Source of the DNA: TMED109 sp015660425
Lineage (GTDB): Bacteria > Pseudomonadota > Alphaproteobacteria > TMED109
Reading direction: 5' to 3'
Assembly: GCA_029936295.1 (NCBI GenBank)
Contig: JAPYTH010000047.1
Location: 1-7,647 of the forward strand
Length of the DNA: 7,647 nt
Below, piece by piece: positions 5,980 through 7,647 of the stretch (positions are counted from its first letter, which is position 1; each line of letters starts with the position of its first letter). A program made the translations under genes and the position numbers. The notes beneath the pieces are model-generated. The model made no database searches. It saw only the letters and a list, made by a program, of their open reading frames with translations, and was not told where the DNA came from.

Positions 5980-6762
5980 TTATACATAACTATTATCGTT
6001 ATCATTCCACCAAGGGCTGTCAGAGAAAGAGCGCATGTCTAATTCATGAGTCCATACCGAACGATGCTGTTGGGCAATATGATAATAGGTATCAGCTATT
6101 TTGTCTGGCAGCATAAGTCCATCATGCTCCATACCTTTAGATTCTCTTAGTTTTTGAAAACTCTCTGGGCCAAGCATTCTTCCTAATGTGTCTGGCGCAT
6201 CTACAGCACCATCTACTATAATATGTGCTATATGAATTCCTTTTGGAGAATACTCCGCATTAAGACTTTGACATAACATTCTTCTTCCACCCATAGCAGA
6301 TGCATGAGAATGTTGTTTAGGGTTGCCTCTGACCGAAGCTGTTGATGAAGTGACAATCAAAGTTCCTTTTCCTCTTTTTTCCATTAAAGGAAATACAGTT
6401 GAGGCTGTTCTAAATAATGCAAAAGTTGCCATACGCCAACCTAGTTCAAATTGCTTATAACTCAAATCTTTTAAGGAAACATCACCTATTTGAGCACCTA
6501 AATTAAATATTATTACTTCAATTGCACCAATTTCAGATTCTATTGTATTGATAACATCTTCAATAGAATCTTCTTTTACTGCATTAAGGATATACCCAGA
6601 AGCAGAGCCTCCTTTGTCTTCTATAGACTTTATCATAGCAGCAAGACCTTCTTGGTTGCTTCTCCTACACAATGCTACGTGATATCCTTCAGAAGCAAAA
6701 CGATGCGCTGTATTACCACCTATGCCAGCCCCAGCTCCAATAACTAAACAAATTGGTTTCAT
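5980..6762 (-). CDS. Short-chain dehydrogenase/reductase-fold protein with degenerate catalytic residues
   Basis: A 260-residue Rossmann-fold SDR. The dinucleotide-binding loop is intact (IGAGAGIG, 8-15), and CRR at 32-34 could suit NADP(H). The NNAG element is FNLG (86-89), and Ser139/Ser140 stands in TSSTAS, the catalytic serine position. Thirteen residues after S140, where Tyr of YxxxK belongs, is His153, and the Lys position is Met157 (HASAM). The Asn of the tetrad also seems lost (WRMA, 109-112). Related divergent SDRs with Phe at the Tyr position are known, but losing Lys too is unusual. The protein may bind nucleotide without normal SDR catalysis, or use other residues; substrate is unknown. 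AAGGA (6774-6770, minus strand) lies seven bases before the ATG. Hand-counted G+C is 38% (6001-6720), versus about 26-27% in the genes on both sides, hinting at a different origin. Confidence 0.92.
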   Translation of the reverse strand: MKPICLVIGAGAGIGGNTAHRFASEGYHVALCRRSNQEGLAAMIKSIEDKGGSASGYILNAVKEDSIEDVINTIESEIGAIEVIIFNLGAQIGDVSLKDLSYKQFELGWRMATFALFRTASTVFPLMEKRGKGTLIVTSSTASVRGNPKQHSHASAMGGRRMLCQSLNAEYSPKGIHIAHIIVDGAVDAPDTLGRMLGPESFQKLRESKGMEHDGLMLPDKIADTYYHIAQQHRSVWTHELDMRSFSDSPWWNDNDNSYV

Positions 6763-6870
6763 ATAAAAATCCTTAATAAATAATTTTTAAACATTAGATT
6801 ATGCATTATATATAAATATATCAATTATAAATATAATTTATTATTATAAATTAAAAAAAGGTTAAAAAGT
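6763..6870. promoter_or_regulatory. Divergent promoter region between SDR and crotonase genes
   Basis: The SDR and crotonase genes diverge from this 108-base AT-rich gap, so it should hold both promoters. On the plus strand a perfect -10 TATAAT lies at 6832-6837, with no good -35, and a start near 6844 would leave room for the AAAGG ribosome binding site at 6857-6861. On the minus strand a TATAAT lies at 6810-6805, and an alternative is TTGATA (6824-6819), 15 bases, CATAAT (6803-6798). Individual boxes are uncertain because of base composition. Confidence 0.4.
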
Positions 6871-7641
6871 ATGAATAGTTATAAAGAAATAATTTTTTCA
6901 TTAAAAAAATATACAGCATACATTAAAATTAATCGTCCACCTCATAATTTTTTTGACGCTAATCTCATAAGTAAAATTGCAGATATACTTGAAGCAATGG
7001 ATAAAGAAAAGGAATGTAGATCTATAATTTTACATTCTGAAGGCAAAAACTTTTGTGCAGGTGCAGATTTTAGTAAATCTAGTTTTACAAAAGGAGAAAA
7101 TATTTATGAAAACTTATATAAGCAAGCTATTAGATTATTTAAAACAAATAAACCCATAATAGCTTCAATTCAAGGAGCTGCTATAGGTGGTGGATTAGGA
7201 GTAGCTCTCTCTGCAGATTTTAGAATAACATGTAAAGAAGCTAAATTCAGTGCAAATTTTGGTAAGCTAGGTTTTCATCAAGGGTTTGGAACTACGATTA
7301 CTTTACCTAGAGTTGTTGGAGCACAAAAAGCTAAATTAATGTTATTAACAAGCAAAAGGGTATCTGGTGAAGAAGCTTATAATATAGGTCTAGCTGATTA
7401 TTTAGTTGAACACTCAGAACTTATTAATAAAGCTCAAGAATTATCATATGAAATAAATTCTTCTGGTCCATTAGGAATTAAAGCAATAAGAAGCACATTA
7501 AATCAAGGTTTAGCAGAAGAAATAGAAGAAATAGTCAAAAAAGAAGCTGCTGAGCAAAACAAGCTGAGAGAAACTATAGACTTTAAAGAAGGTATAGATG
7601 CTTCAATTAATAGAAGAAATCCAATATTTATTGGAGAATAG
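6871..7641 (+). CDS. Crotonase-fold protein (enoyl-CoA hydratase/isomerase family), both hydratase glutamates absent
   Basis: A 256-residue crotonase-superfamily protein of normal length. The oxyanion-hole elements are present: FCAGADF (61-67) and GAAIGGGLG (102-110), so acyl-CoA thioester binding is very likely. Compared with rat enoyl-CoA hydratase, E144 (in GGGCE) corresponds to Gly110 and E164 (in AQFGQPE) to Phe130 (AKFSANF). The segment LGFHQGFGTTITLPRVVG (133-150) marks a subgroup common in proteobacteria that is usually annotated only as hydratase/isomerase. Without the two glutamates, simple hydration of enoyl-CoA is unlikely. Isomerase, hydrolase, dehalogenase-like or other crotonase chemistry is possible, and His136 is a candidate polar residue near the active site. 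AAAGG lies nine bases before the ATG. Three bases after the stop another ATG appears, suggesting that it is the first gene of an operon, diverging from the SDR gene. Confidence 0.93.
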   Translation: MNSYKEIIFSLKKYTAYIKINRPPHNFFDANLISKIADILEAMDKEKECRSIILHSEGKNFCAGADFSKSSFTKGENIYENLYKQAIRLFKTNKPIIASIQGAAIGGGLGVALSADFRITCKEAKFSANFGKLGFHQGFGTTITLPRVVGAQKAKLMLLTSKRVSGEEAYNIGLADYLVEHSELINKAQELSYEINSSGPLGIKAIRSTLNQGLAEEIEEIVKKEAAEQNKLRETIDFKEGIDASINRRNPIFIGE

Positions 7642-7644
7642 AAT

Positions 7645-7647
7645 ATG
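7645..7647 (+). CDS. Possible start codon of the next gene, cut by the window end
   Basis: The window ends in ATG, three bases after the crotonase stop. GGAG at 7633-7636, inside the crotonase end, is eight bases upstream, a suitable Shine-Dalgarno distance. This suggests a closely coupled downstream gene in the same operon. Nothing of its protein beyond the start Met can be seen. Confidence 0.4.

Noticed and set aside
5844..6116. Plus-strand open frame of 90 codons bridging the NIPSNAP and SDR genes
   Set aside because: It overlaps the end of NIPSNAP in another frame and is antisense to the SDR 3' end; there is no ribosome binding site and no recognisable domain.

Overview
The window looks like a fragment of an AT-rich, tightly packed bacterial chromosome. 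G+C is roughly 26-38% by hand counts of parts of it, most gaps are short, and every gene starts with ATG once two start sites are corrected. The gene content suits a free-living, probably marine proteobacterium with a streamlined genome: a sugar-acid dehydratase of the Caulobacter xylonate dehydratase type, a NIPSNAP protein, a thiolase-like protein type 1, an atypical SDR and an atypical crotonase. I cannot place it more precisely from sequence alone. No rRNA, tRNA, CRISPR array, insertion sequence or phage gene is visible.

Layout. (1) 9-929, plus strand: three overlapping genes encode a minimal RRM RNA-binding protein, a YaiI/YqxD (DUF188) PIN-like protein and a 74-residue single-pass membrane protein. 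(2) 948-3847, minus strand: a class I SAM-dependent methyltransferase with a winged-helix-like N-terminus, then a probable D-xylonate dehydratase (xylD-like). The dehydratase has a well-formed promoter of its own, overlapped by an inverted repeat. (3) 3992-5977, plus strand: a thiolase-like protein type 1 (TLP1) and a NIPSNAP protein. (4) 5980-6762, minus strand: an SDR-fold protein. (5) 6871-7641, plus strand: a crotonase-fold protein, with another start codon in its last visible bases, suggesting an operon that continues off the window.

How the genes may work together. The left block looks like RNA-related housekeeping. The dehydratase would remove water from a sugar acid to give a 2-keto-3-deoxy acid, but no other gene of xylose oxidation is present, so its pathway partners lie elsewhere. 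The right half (TLP1, NIPSNAP, SDR, crotonase) resembles a fatty-acid or acyl-CoA locus. The unusual point is that all three enzyme-like proteins there have lost residues that define canonical chemistry: TLP1 lacks the thiolase Cys/His/Cys, the SDR has His and Met where Tyr and Lys belong, and the crotonase lacks both hydratase glutamates. This is the most interesting pattern in the window. It may reflect a non-canonical acyl-CoA pathway, or simply chance proximity of divergent family members, since the genes are not all on one strand.
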